Notes under the pieces: model-generated | Seen by the model: only the letters and a program-made list of their open reading frames with translations | Told to the model about the DNA's origin: nothing | Databases searched by the model: none | Program-made: the position numbers and the translations under genes | Part shown: in pieces, positions 23,823-31,883 of the stretch | Position numbering within the stretch: the stretch's first letter is position 1 | Layout of the letters: the number at the start of each line of letters is the position of its first letter | DNA from: Parcubacteria group bacterium M6-OD1-3 | GTDB taxonomy: Bacteria > Patescibacteriota > Minisyncoccia > Moranbacterales > UBA9337 | Assembly: GCA_003056165.1 (NCBI GenBank) | Contig: LSNR01000011.1 | Location: 1 to 40,215 of the forward strand | Length of the DNA: 40,215 nucleotides | Reading direction: 5' to 3'

Positions 23823-24027
23823 GGGTTTTTTAAAGATTTATCCACAATTTAAAAATTTAGATAAAAATTCAAAAATATTTTAAATTTTAGAGTTTAGATT
23901 TCAAATAAATTAAGTTCTCATAATTTACCTCGTTCACTAAAAATTTCTATTTTCTAGGCTAAAATATACTATTTAATGCGAGCAAATTAACTAGTCCTGA
24001 CCAAAAATTTTAAAACAATTCAAAAAT

Positions 24028-24063
24028 GGGTATCGATAGGGTATCGATACCCTATCGATACCC
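24028..24063. repeat. Perfect 36-bp nested palindrome built on GGGTATCGATA
   Basis: Two 18-base arms are exact reverse complements with no spacer. The sequence is GGGTATCGATA, then GGGTATCGATACCC, then TATCGATACCC, so the 14-bp palindrome GGGTATCGATACCC stands in the centre, flanked on each side by a further half-overlapping copy; TATCGATA occurs three times at 11-base spacing. No T-run follows, so it is not a typical terminator. An operator or a protein-binding site is possible. Confidence 0.85.
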
Positions 24064-24162
24064 CTCTTACTAACTGAGTAGTAATAGTCACTATATGTGC
24101 ATATGTCTATGCTGATGCTCTCGCATCTATAAAAGCTCCATTGAATTAAAAATTTAATAATA

Positions 24163-24198
24163 AAAAAGTGTCTACAATTACAAGCATAGACACTTTTT
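24163..24198 (-). terminator. Terminator downstream of recA
   Basis: AAAAAGTGTCTA and TAGACACTTTTT form a 12-bp stem with a 12-base loop; on the minus strand the stem ends in a T-run. It lies about 50 bases after the recA stop and is symmetrical enough to act in both directions. Confidence 0.85.
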
Positions 24199-24247
24199 CG
24201 TTTTTTAGAATTGCAATTCAGCTAAAAATGTGTAGCCTAAAATCAGC

Positions 24248-25270
24248 TTACTCTGCAGACATAGCTTCTTTTAAAACTTTCTTTTCTATAGTGTTAAAGA
24301 TTTTTTTATTTTCTTTCAAAAATAATTTGACTTTTTCTCTACCTACTCCCAATTTTTCTTCTTTGAAAGAATAAGAATTTCCAGCTTTCTTAATTACCCC
24401 TAATGCCACTCCAGTATCAAGCAAATCTCCAGAACGAGAAATTCCTTCAGCATACATAATATCAAATTCAGTATTTTGGAAAGGTGGAGCAACTTTATTT
24501 TTAACAACTTTTACTTTTACTCTATTTCCAACAACCTTATCACCTTTTTTGATTTGAGCACTTCGTCGCACTTCAATTCTTACTGAAGAATAAAATTTTA
24601 AAGCCTGTCCACCGGTCGTTGTCTCTGGACTTCCAAATATTACACCAATTTTCATTCTGATTTGATTAATAAAAATAACAATCGTATTTGATTTTGCCAC
24701 AATCGGAGTAAGTTTTCGCAATGCTTGAGACATTAATCGGGCGTGCTTACCGACATGATAGTCACCCATATCTCCTTCTATTTCCGAACGAGGCACTAAA
24801 GCTGCTACCGAGTCAATTACGATTAAATCCACAGCGTTACTTCTAACTAAGGTTTCTACAATATCCAAGGCCTGTTCTCCAGCATCTGGTTGTGAAATTA
24901 ATAAATTTTTAATATCCACTCCAATTTTTTGAGCATAAGAAGGATCCATGGCGTGTTCAGCATCTACAAATGCCACCGTTCCACCTGCCTTTTGAGTATT
25001 GGCAGCGATATGTAATGACAAGGTTGTTTTTCCAGAAGATTCCGGACCATAAATTTCTATTACTCTTCCTCGTGGAACCCCACCAATCCCTAAAGCAATA
25101 TCCAAAGATATTGAACCAGTAGGAATTGATGCAACATCTACTTTTTTAACATCACCTAATTTCATTATCATTCCATCACCAAATTTTTGCTTAATTTCAT
25201 CAACGACAATTTCCACTTTTTTATCTTGGTCTTTTTTATCTTTATTTCCTTTCTCTTTTTTCTTTACCAT
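24248..25270 (-). CDS. recA: DNA recombinase RecA
   Basis: Forms ATP-dependent filaments on single-stranded DNA for homologous recombination and SOS control. The 340 residues begin with a Lys-rich extension (about 18 residues), then [11 protein letters not shown], Walker [28 protein letters not shown], Walker [12 protein letters not shown]1 [15 protein letters not shown], and L2 [28 protein letters not shown]. The C-terminal domain is present but lacks the strongly acidic tail common in other bacteria. No LexA-like box was recognised upstream. It follows the RodZ-like gene by 22 bases and ends at its own terminator. Confidence 0.97.
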   Translation of the reverse strand: MVKKKEKGNKDKKDQDKKVEIVVDEIKQKFGDGMIMKLGDVKKVDVASIPTGSISLDIALGIGGVPRGRVIEIYGPESSGKTTLSLHIAANTQKAGGTVAFVDAEHAMDPSYAQKIGVDIKNLLISQPDAGEQALDIVETLVRSNAVDLIVIDSVAALVPRSEIEGDMGDYHVGKHARLMSQALRKLTPIVAKSNTIVIFINQIRMKIGVIFGSPETTTGGQALKFYSSVRIEVRRSAQIKKGDKVVGNRVKVKVVKNKVAPPFQNTEFDIMYAEGISRSGDLLDTGVALGVIKKAGNSYSFKEEKLGVGREKVKLFLKENKKIFNTIEKKVLKEAMSAE

Positions 25271-25292
25271 ATTTTTATTATTAAACTACATT

Positions 25293-25970
25293 TTAATTAT
25301 CATATTGAGCATCAACGGAAACTGATGATTTACTTTCTTTGCCAAATCTATTGACACTTTTCACTGTTATCACATTGATACCATTTTTTAAAATAATTTT
25401 CTCATCAAAAAATCCATTGTCATCAATTGTTACTGGTTGATTATTCACAAATACTTTATTACCTTTTCCTGTTTTACCCCTAATAACTATTTGACTTTCT
25501 TTTACAATACTATCTTTTTCTGGATTTAAAACTACTAATTCTGGCGTAGCAACGAAGCTATCTATCTTCGCGTACAAGTAAAATGACAATCCCAGGAAAA
25601 GCATTGATATTAAAACTGCGGAAATAATTTTTGGCGTTACATAAAATTTTGACAAATTTATTTTCCTCTCTTTCTTCTTATTTTTATTACCAGTGAGATT
25701 TTTTTGAATACTTTTTTCTTTTTGAAACGATTTGATTAAATCTCTTTCATCAGCTCCTAGATATTCAGCAAAACTTTTTAAAAAACCTTTTACATACACA
25801 TCGGCGGGTAGTTTATTATATTCGCCACATTCCAAATATTCCAAATATTCAATTTGAATCATCGTATTCTTGGAAATATCTGAAAAACTCGCTCGTTTAT
25901 CACTTCTTATTTTCTTCAATTTTTCAGACAATGTCAATGATTGAATTTTCTTTCTTCTAAAGCCATTCAT
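25293..25970 (-). CDS. RodZ-like helix-turn-helix membrane protein
   Basis: 225 residues in three parts. Residues about 13-85 are an HTH_25-type domain (LSEKLKKIRSDKRASFSDISKNTMIQIEYLEYLECGEYNKLPADVYVKGFLKSFAEYLG), the cytoplasmic domain found in RodZ. A basic linker leads to one membrane segment (IISAVLISMLFLGLSFYLYA, about 114-133). The outside part (about 145-222) is a beta-sandwich-like domain (IRGKTGKGNKVFVNNQPVTIDDNGFFDEKIILKNGINVITVKSVNRFG) resembling a glucodextranase-type or Big-like module. RodZ links MreB to the elongation machinery; no mreB is seen here. It lies between ftsK and recA. Confidence 0.8.
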   Translation of the reverse strand: MNGFRRKKIQSLTLSEKLKKIRSDKRASFSDISKNTMIQIEYLEYLECGEYNKLPADVYVKGFLKSFAEYLGADERDLIKSFQKEKSIQKNLTGNKNKKKERKINLSKFYVTPKIISAVLISMLFLGLSFYLYAKIDSFVATPELVVLNPEKDSIVKESQIVIRGKTGKGNKVFVNNQPVTIDDNGFFDEKIILKNGINVITVKSVNRFGKESKSSVSVDAQYDN

Positions 25971-26004
25971 AATCAGTTATATCTAACAAGTAATGTATCC
26001 CCTA

Positions 26005-28461
26005 CTACATCTGCCATTTATCTCTTTGTTCCTGATCTTTTTGTGCATCTTCATAATTTGTCTCTCCCTTTTTTTCAGGAGAGCTAGAGGCATTAACTAA
26101 AACTTCTCGTGCTTTTTGTCCTTCTGCTGAACCAACTATACCTTCTGCTTCTAAATCATCAACCATTCTTGCTGCACGATTATATCCTATTCTAAACCTT
26201 CTCTGCAATAAAGAGGCGGACGCTCTATCAGATTTAATTATAAAATCTTTAGCCTCTTCATACAAGTCATCTTTTTCTTCCTCAACTTGTGATTGCGAAA
26301 AATCCATTCGTTGAAAAGGTTGCTCCTGTTTTTCGTCAAAATCAATTTCTAATTTATTTTCTCCATTATTCCCATCTTCACCGTCACTTTTTTCATTCTT
26401 TTTTAAATTTAAATCTTGTTTTTTTATAAATTTAACAACTCGTTTAACTTCGGCCTCCGTAACAAAAGAGCTCTGTATTCTCTTTGGCTTTGGAGAATCA
26501 TTTGACGAAAATAACATATCTCCTTTGCCTAATAATTTTTCCGCTCCACCCATATCTATAATTGTTCGCGAATCAATTTGTGTCGCTACCTGCAGAGCAA
26601 TTCTAGTGGAAATATTAGCTTTAATAACACCTGTTATGATTTCCACCCGCGGACTTTGTGTTGAAATAATCAAATGAATTCCTACCGCTCGAGCCATTTG
26701 TGCTAATCTCATAATTGCCCCTTCTACATCCTTGCCATATGATACCATCAAATCCGCTAGTTCATCAATAATAATAATAATAAAAGGTAATTTTTTTAAA
26801 TCCTCCTCGACTCTATCGCCAGTATCTGGATCAATATATTTTCTTTTTACACCTTGTGCAAGTTTAGTAGAATAAGATTCCAAATCACGCGAACCAACGC
26901 TTTGCAAAATTTTATACCTTTCTTCCATTTCCCTAATTGCCCAGCGCAAAGCGTTGATAACTTTCTTATTATCGACTATTACATCAGCTAGCAGATGTGG
27001 AATTTTATTATACAATGATAATTCCACCCTTTTTGGATCAACTAAAATCATTTTTAAATCATCCGGTGAGTTTTGGAAAAGCAAGGACAATATAATGGAA
27101 TTTATACAGACACTCTTACCTGTTCCGGTCGCTCCAGCAACTAGTAAATGTGGCATTATTCCCAAATCTGCAACCATATATTCACCCTCAACATCCTCTC
27201 CTAAAGCCAGAGTTAGCCCATTTTTTTTATCTTGAAAAATATCACTTTCCAAAATTTTTCTTAATTTAATAACTTCGCCCTTTTCATTCGGAACTTCTAT
27301 TCCAATTAAGGATTTTCCGGGAATAGGAGCTTCGATTCTAATCGGATGAACCGCTAAGGCTAATGCCAAATTATCTCCCAGCGCCATGATTTTACTAAGC
27401 TTTACTCCAACTGCTGGGCGAAAACTATATTGAGTAACAGTTGGGCCTATTTTCACACCACCGTCATTAAGTTCTATTCCAAAATTAGCAAAAGTCTCTT
27501 GAATAATTTCTCTATTTTTTTCAATATTACCGCTAAGAATATCTACATTTTTTGGACTATCTAATAAATCTAACGGTGGTAATTCCCACTCATCTGAATT
27601 TTTCTTGTTTGTAATTTTAAGAGGTTTTTTTTTCTTTTTTTCAATATTTTCTTGGAGAAAATCAGATTGCTCGTTTTTTGGATATTTTTCACTTTTAGTA
27701 TCACCTGCATTATTCGGACCATTGGCAAACTCAATCTTTTTTATATTATTTTTTAAGTTAGTATTTTCTAGAGAGTTACTTTCTTCTTTTTCTTTATCAG
27801 AAGTCTCAATTACAGTATCTACTTTTTTAGGTTTTTTTTGCTCATCATTATCGTGGTCATTATTATGATCATTTTCATCATCCTTATTTTCTTTATCTTT
27901 ATTTTTCTCAAAAAGTTTAGTAAAAAATTCCAGAACGGAAAAATTAAACGCCACCATAATTCCAATAGTTGAAAAGGCCAATAATACTATCGAACCAGCG
28001 ACCCTTCCAGTAAACTTAATTAGTAATTTTGCTTCCAAATATCCGATATATCCTCCACCCTCTCCACTTTTTGCAATTTTTAAAAAATCATTTTGTGCAA
28101 AAAATATATGGAAAAAACCCAAAACACTCAAAAAAAGTATTATTAATCCAATAATTTTAACAGTATAAAAAGTAGTGCTTTTTCTGCGCAATAAAATTCC
28201 ACTGGCTAAAAGAAGAGCGATTGGAAAAAGCCATTTCCCCCAGCCGAAAACAAATCCTGCTAATTTGTTCAAAAACACTCCGAGTGCCCCACCAACACCA
28301 AAAAAACCGAAAGTAAATAATATTGCCATTAAAAATAACAATACGACTACAACACCTCTTTTAACATCACTTTTTAGCTTAAGTTTATTGTTTATTTTTT
28401 CTTTATTCCCTTTGTCCTTAGTTTCCTTATTCGCTTTTTGTTTTTTAGTTTTTTTTGTCAT
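26005..28461 (-). CDS. ftsK: DNA translocase FtsK/SpoIIIE
   Basis: Membrane-anchored hexameric motor that pumps chromosome ends through the division septum. The 818 residues have four N-terminal membrane segments (about 36-63, 77-90, 103-122, 155-175), a charged linker (180-300), the alpha domain (GGVKIGPTVTQYSFRPAVGVKLSKI), the RecA-like beta domain with Walker A GATGTGKS (443-450), LVDPKRVE, Walker B IIIIIDELADL and the QSPRVEIITGVIKAN block, and a C-terminal winged-helix gamma domain (ASASLLQRRFRIGYNRAARMVDDLEAEGIV), the part that reads oriented chromosomal sequences. Length and domain order are standard. It follows the HtrA-like gene and precedes the RodZ-like gene. Confidence 0.96.
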   Translation of the reverse strand: MTKKTKKQKANKETKDKGNKEKINNKLKLKSDVKRGVVVVLLFLMAILFTFGFFGVGGALGVFLNKLAGFVFGWGKWLFPIALLLASGILLRRKSTTFYTVKIIGLIILFLSVLGFFHIFFAQNDFLKIAKSGEGGGYIGYLEAKLLIKFTGRVAGSIVLLAFSTIGIMVAFNFSVLEFFTKLFEKNKDKENKDDENDHNNDHDNDEQKKPKKVDTVIETSDKEKEESNSLENTNLKNNIKKIEFANGPNNAGDTKSEKYPKNEQSDFLQENIEKKKKKPLKITNKKNSDEWELPPLDLLDSPKNVDILSGNIEKNREIIQETFANFGIELNDGGVKIGPTVTQYSFRPAVGVKLSKIMALGDNLALALAVHPIRIEAPIPGKSLIGIEVPNEKGEVIKLRKILESDIFQDKKNGLTLALGEDVEGEYMVADLGIMPHLLVAGATGTGKSVCINSIILSLLFQNSPDDLKMILVDPKRVELSLYNKIPHLLADVIVDNKKVINALRWAIREMEERYKILQSVGSRDLESYSTKLAQGVKRKYIDPDTGDRVEEDLKKLPFIIIIIDELADLMVSYGKDVEGAIMRLAQMARAVGIHLIISTQSPRVEIITGVIKANISTRIALQVATQIDSRTIIDMGGAEKLLGKGDMLFSSNDSPKPKRIQSSFVTEAEVKRVVKFIKKQDLNLKKNEKSDGEDGNNGENKLEIDFDEKQEQPFQRMDFSQSQVEEEKDDLYEEAKDFIIKSDRASASLLQRRFRIGYNRAARMVDDLEAEGIVGSAEGQKAREVLVNASSSPEKKGETNYEDAQKDQEQRDKWQM

Positions 28462-28500
28462 ATTTATTTATACAATTATTACTGTTATTCTAGCACAAAA

Positions 28501-28521
28501 TAAGCTTACTAGGTAAGCTTA
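28501..28521 (-). terminator. Short hairpin at the end of the HtrA-like gene
   Basis: TAAGCTTAC-TAG-GTAAGCTTA, 9-bp perfect arms with a 3-base loop, overlapping the stop codon of the HtrA-like gene. TTATTTTG follows on the minus strand, a weak T-run. An extended -10 candidate for ftsK, TGCTAGAAT, lies directly downstream. Confidence 0.5.
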
Positions 28522-29697
28522 GATAAATTTTACTTTCACTTCTATTTCTTTATTATTTCGTAAAATTTTAAGTTTTATTTCATCACCCTTTTTATATTCA
28601 TTTATATAATTCGATAAAGGATGTTCTAAATCAATATTTTTCCCATCAACAGCTATTATGATGTCATTTATTTTTAAACCTGCCTTTTCCGCCGAACTTC
28701 CGCTAATAATAGCTAACCCTTGTTCTCCTGATGGAGCGTATATTATTGCTCCATTTTTAATTGATAAATCATATAACTTCTGATTAAACTTATCTATGGA
28801 TACATAATAAATTCCTAACCTAGCATTTTGATTAAGTCCATTATTTGAAATTTTAGCCATTGATTCTTTAATAATATTAACCGGTATTTGAAAATAGATA
28901 TCCTTATTATCAATTTTCATCATTTCAGTAATCGCAATCATTTCTCCATTATAATCAATAACTGGACCTCCAATATATTTCTCATCTTCATCAAATGCTA
29001 TATCAAAAACTCCTTCCAACTTTTCAGAGGAAGAAACTGTCTTTCCCGATAAATTAAATCTCTCTTTGAAATCACTTAAGACACCTTCTGTCAGACTAAT
29101 TTTATTTCTCCCCTGTGAATGTCCCATAACGATAACTTTCTTTCCTAAATCAACATCATCAGAATTTACAAACGGAATTGCCGGCAAATTAACCCCTTCT
29201 ACTCGCAGATATGCTAAATTTGTAAAAGTATCTACACCTAAAAGCTTCGCCTCATAAATACTTCCATCAAAAATAACTACCTCATAAGTTGCATCTTTTT
29301 TAAAAATATTATCACTATAGGTAACAATCACACCATCATTCGTTAAAATTACTCCAGCGCCTTTTTTGCCCCTTGATTTACTATTACTAATTTTTTTGGA
29401 TAGAGCGTTTTTCTTAATTGATTTTTTATCATCCAAAAAAGAAAATACTGTTACGACTGAAGACACAGCATTGGAAGAAACTTCATTAATTAAATTATTA
29501 TCTCTTACTACAATTCTTTCAGTTTTATTTATAATAGTTGTATTTTTTTCCATTTGTTGAAAAATGTGATACTTCCCAAAAAAACTACTTTTTCCCAAAA
29601 CAGGTACTAAATATTTTTCAAAAAATATGCCACCAATTCCACCTAAAACAAAAATCAACAATGCAATAAATAACCACTTTAATATTTTTTTTGTCAT
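28519..29697 (-). CDS. HtrA/DegP-like protein without catalytic triad, with PDZ domain
   Basis: Membrane-anchored envelope protein built like HtrA: one N-terminal membrane segment (about 6-26), a coil region, a trypsin-fold domain (about 72-285) and one C-terminal PDZ domain (about 325-390, GLAIISGSSAEKAGLKINDIIIAVDGKNI). The active-site positions are all changed. The His of T-x-x-H-V is replaced in TYSDN (D129), the Asp of D-x-x-TDLA is Asn in DTFTNLA (N160), and the Ser of GNSGGP is Ile in KYIGGP (I242). The scaffold motifs around them (GAGVILTNDGVIVT, GGPVIDYNGEMIAI) are kept, so the fold is probably intact but the protein cannot be a serine protease. A substrate-binding or regulatory role is inferred. 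Confidence 0.85.
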   Translation of the reverse strand: MTKKILKWLFIALLIFVLGGIGGIFFEKYLVPVLGKSSFFGKYHIFQQMEKNTTIINKTERIVVRDNNLINEVSSNAVSSVVTVFSFLDDKKSIKKNALSKKISNSKSRGKKGAGVILTNDGVIVTYSDNIFKKDATYEVVIFDGSIYEAKLLGVDTFTNLAYLRVEGVNLPAIPFVNSDDVDLGKKVIVMGHSQGRNKISLTEGVLSDFKERFNLSGKTVSSSEKLEGVFDIAFDEDEKYIGGPVIDYNGEMIAITEMMKIDNKDIYFQIPVNIIKESMAKISNNGLNQNARLGIYYVSIDKFNQKLYDLSIKNGAIIYAPSGEQGLAIISGSSAEKAGLKINDIIIAVDGKNIDLEHPLSNYINEYKKGDEIKLKILRNNKEIEVKVKFI

Positions 29698-29722
29698 AAT
29701 AATATATTTAACAAATTATAAT

Positions 29723-30463
29723 TTACAATCTTGGTAACCATCTCGAACTATACAGAACTATCGTCGTCAAAACAACAAACAAAATTAAATTCATTATAAC
29801 AGTTTTTTTTGATAAATTTCCATAAAAATAATTCTGTGCCAAATCCCATAAAATATAATAAAACATCAATAGAATTAATCCTGAAGTTAAATATCCAAAC
29901 GGCCAAAAATTAATCACCCAACCCATTTCCAGCATAGCAAAGCCCAATATTAAACTATACACCAGTACATCTTTTTTGTTTCTATTTTCAATAATCGTAA
30001 AATATCGATAACTAATTACAGAAATATTTATAAAGTAGAACAACATTAACCACCACGAAGCTACCTCAAAATTAAGATATACGCCATAAGTAGCTGACAA
30101 AAATAAAAAGACCGTTGCCATTAAGACCATAGCTACAATACCACGAGCAGTTTCATCATTTGGTTTCTTACCGATTTTGTAACCACCTAGTAAAAAAAAG
30201 TAGTAAATAATGGCACTTAAAAATATAAAAATATCTTTTTCAAAACTATAATCAATCAAATGCAACATTGTCCAAGTTGACAAAGTAAATAATCCAACAG
30301 AATACCAAAGTAACCATTTCTTAGTGACAAGTCTAAATCCTACTAAAACCAATGATAACAAGATGACTAACAACAACCAAAATAAACTGCCGTAAAAAGC
30401 TACTGCTTTTAAAACAATGGCAAATAAAATAGCTTGAAATATGGCGGGAATATATAAAAACAC
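29723..30463 (-). CDS. Hypothetical polytopic membrane protein
   Basis: 246 residues, almost entirely hydrophobic, with about eight membrane segments separated by very short loops; the longest polar loop is KIGKKPNDETARG near residue 100. No catalytic motif or family signature was recognised. It lies between the ferredoxin and the HtrA-like gene on the same strand, 25 bases before the latter. The function is unknown, and location in the cytoplasmic membrane is the only safe statement. Confidence 0.7.
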   Translation of the reverse strand: MFLYIPAIFQAILFAIVLKAVAFYGSLFWLLLVILLSLVLVGFRLVTKKWLLWYSVGLFTLSTWTMLHLIDYSFEKDIFIFLSAIIYYFFLLGGYKIGKKPNDETARGIVAMVLMATVFLFLSATYGVYLNFEVASWWLMLFYFINISVISYRYFTIIENRNKKDVLVYSLILGFAMLEMGWVINFWPFGYLTSGLILLMFYYILWDLAQNYFYGNLSKKTVIMNLILFVVLTTIVLYSSRWLPRL

Positions 30464-30515
30464 TACAGTATATTTTAATTAAATTTTTTCACTTATCCTA
30501 CTTTACAAAAATATT

Positions 30516-30710
30516 CTATTTTCCCTCTTCTATAGAAATTGCATTTACTGGACAGCTATTGACTACCTCCTGACAATCACATTCTTCACAGTTATCACTT
30601 ATTACTTTCGATTTTCCTGAATCCATATCTAACTTGAAAACTTTCGGACATAACGCCTCGCATGTACCGCAACCTATACATAGGTTTTCATCAACTTTAA
30701 CTTTTGACAT
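30516..30710 (-). CDS. Ferredoxin (4Fe-4S)
   Basis: 64 residues from the chosen ATG (30708-30710), starting MSKVKVDENLCIGCGTC. Cysteines at 11, 14, 17 and 53 (last in a CP pair) bind one [4Fe-4S] cluster as in monocluster ferredoxins; C21, C41, C44 and C46 are additional and may hold a second cluster or a disulfide. The sequence is acidic (final ISIEEGK), as for soluble electron carriers. The open frame continues 10 codons upstream (Ile/Lys-rich) but that region looks like untranslated leader. It could serve as electron acceptor of the PFOR encoded at 0-4 kb; this is inference. Confidence 0.88.
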   Translation of the reverse strand: MSKVKVDENLCIGCGTCEALCPKVFKLDMDSGKSKVISDNCEECDCQEVVNSCPVNAISIEEGK

Positions 30711-30763
30711 AAAATTATCTTTTTTAATAATGATAATCACATTATTAAAAAACTTTAAATAAA

Positions 30764-31828
30764 TTACAATGTTATTAACGAAACATCTCTTTGCGGATTA
30801 CTTAATGCTTTCTTTTCAAACTCTTGCATTTTAGAATCTTTAAACTCCACAATTCCTTTTTTAGTATCCCACTGATATTCATTCAATAATACATTAACTT
30901 TCATTTTTTTGATTTGTCCATCAAGCCAATCGGCAAAGCTCAATTTTGGAAAAAATATTTGACTTAAATCATATAGCTCTTCATTATCTTTATTTTTTTT
31001 ATCATTTAATTTTAAGATATGATACCCTAATTTGCTCTCTATTATATCACTAGTTTCACCTTTTTGCATTGAGACTACAACACTCTGTAATTCAGTGGCT
31101 AAATATTCTTTTTTAAACCAACCAATGTGACCACCTTCTGGCGCTTTATTGCTCTTTGAGTTATTAGCAACATCTTCAAAAGAGATTCCTTTATCCAAAT
31201 TTGTTTTAGCTTCTTCAATGTCTTTCCTAGCCCGCTCTTTTTTTTGTTTTCCAGTATTTTTTTCTACCCAAGATTCTAGATTTGCTTTATACAGACTAAA
31301 CTTAACAATTTTATTTTTAAAGTCCTTTAATGACCAACCATAAAGATTATTTAAATTTTTAATCACAGCATCTTTACTGCCAGCTTCAGCTATTTTTCTA
31401 TTTACAGCCTCATCTACCATTTTATTCGTTATTTTTATACCTTTTTCTTCCGCCAACATCTCAATGGCTCGATCTTCAATCATTTTGTTTATCAATTCTC
31501 GTTCTCGCACTTTTAATCGCTTTTTGCCATCTTCAGTAGAAAAATCAACCCTATATCCAAGAGATGCAAAATCTTGATTTTCATAAAAACTTTCAATAGC
31601 TCTTAAATTATTCTTTACCTCACCTATTGTAATAATTTTTTTTCCATTTATAATAATTGCGGGCAATGGCATTTTTTCATCTATACTACTCAAGATAGAA
31701 TTATCATTTGAAAATTTATAAATAAAAAGTATTCCAATTATAATCAATACTAATACAAAAAAAACTACGCTATACAACACCGTACTCAATCTAATTTTCT
31801 TTAATTTTACTTTATTATTTTTCTCCAC
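30764..31828 (-). CDS. Parvulin-type peptidyl-prolyl isomerase (SurA/PrsA-like)
   Basis: Extracytoplasmic folding factor. The 354 residues begin with a short basic stretch and one membrane anchor (TVLYSVVFFVLVLIIIGILFIY, about 15-37). A SurA-N-like helical chaperone part follows (about 60-200: NLRAIESFYENQ, RERELINKMIEDRAIEMLAEEKGIKITNKMVDEAV). The parvulin domain is at about 205-275, with SFEDVANNSKSNKAPEGGHIGWFKKEYLATELQ and KLGYHILKLNDK, the typical rotamase PpiC pattern. The last 70 residues are a further helical segment. It lies between argS and the ferredoxin gene. Confidence 0.9.
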   Translation of the reverse strand: MEKNNKVKLKKIRLSTVLYSVVFFVLVLIIIGILFIYKFSNDNSILSSIDEKMPLPAIIINGKKIITIGEVKNNLRAIESFYENQDFASLGYRVDFSTEDGKKRLKVRERELINKMIEDRAIEMLAEEKGIKITNKMVDEAVNRKIAEAGSKDAVIKNLNNLYGWSLKDFKNKIVKFSLYKANLESWVEKNTGKQKKERARKDIEEAKTNLDKGISFEDVANNSKSNKAPEGGHIGWFKKEYLATELQSVVVSMQKGETSDIIESKLGYHILKLNDKKNKDNEELYDLSQIFFPKLSFADWLDGQIKKMKVNVLLNEYQWDTKKGIVEFKDSKMQEFEKKALSNPQRDVSLITL

Positions 31829-31883
31829 AACTTAATAATAAGCTAAATCTAACGCCTCGTCAAATATCAAATGCTAATTTAAT

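Larger units (their letters stand above)
23823..24247. other. Non-coding AT-rich gap between the secreted-protein operon and recA
   Basis: About 425 bases with no credible gene on either strand; the longest frames starting with ATG are under 15 codons. It contains the 36-bp palindrome (24028-24063) and the recA terminator (24163-24198). The rest is A/T-rich with no recognisable element. Confidence 0.6.

Noticed and set aside
24000-24120. CRISPR repeat or small gene around the TATCGATA units
   Set aside because: The three units overlap within one palindrome with no spacers, and the nearby ATG frames are under 15 codons.
28175-28516. Plus-strand frame opposite the FtsK N-terminus
   Set aside because: Antisense shadow of membrane segments and Lys-rich sequence of ftsK; no start context or domain.
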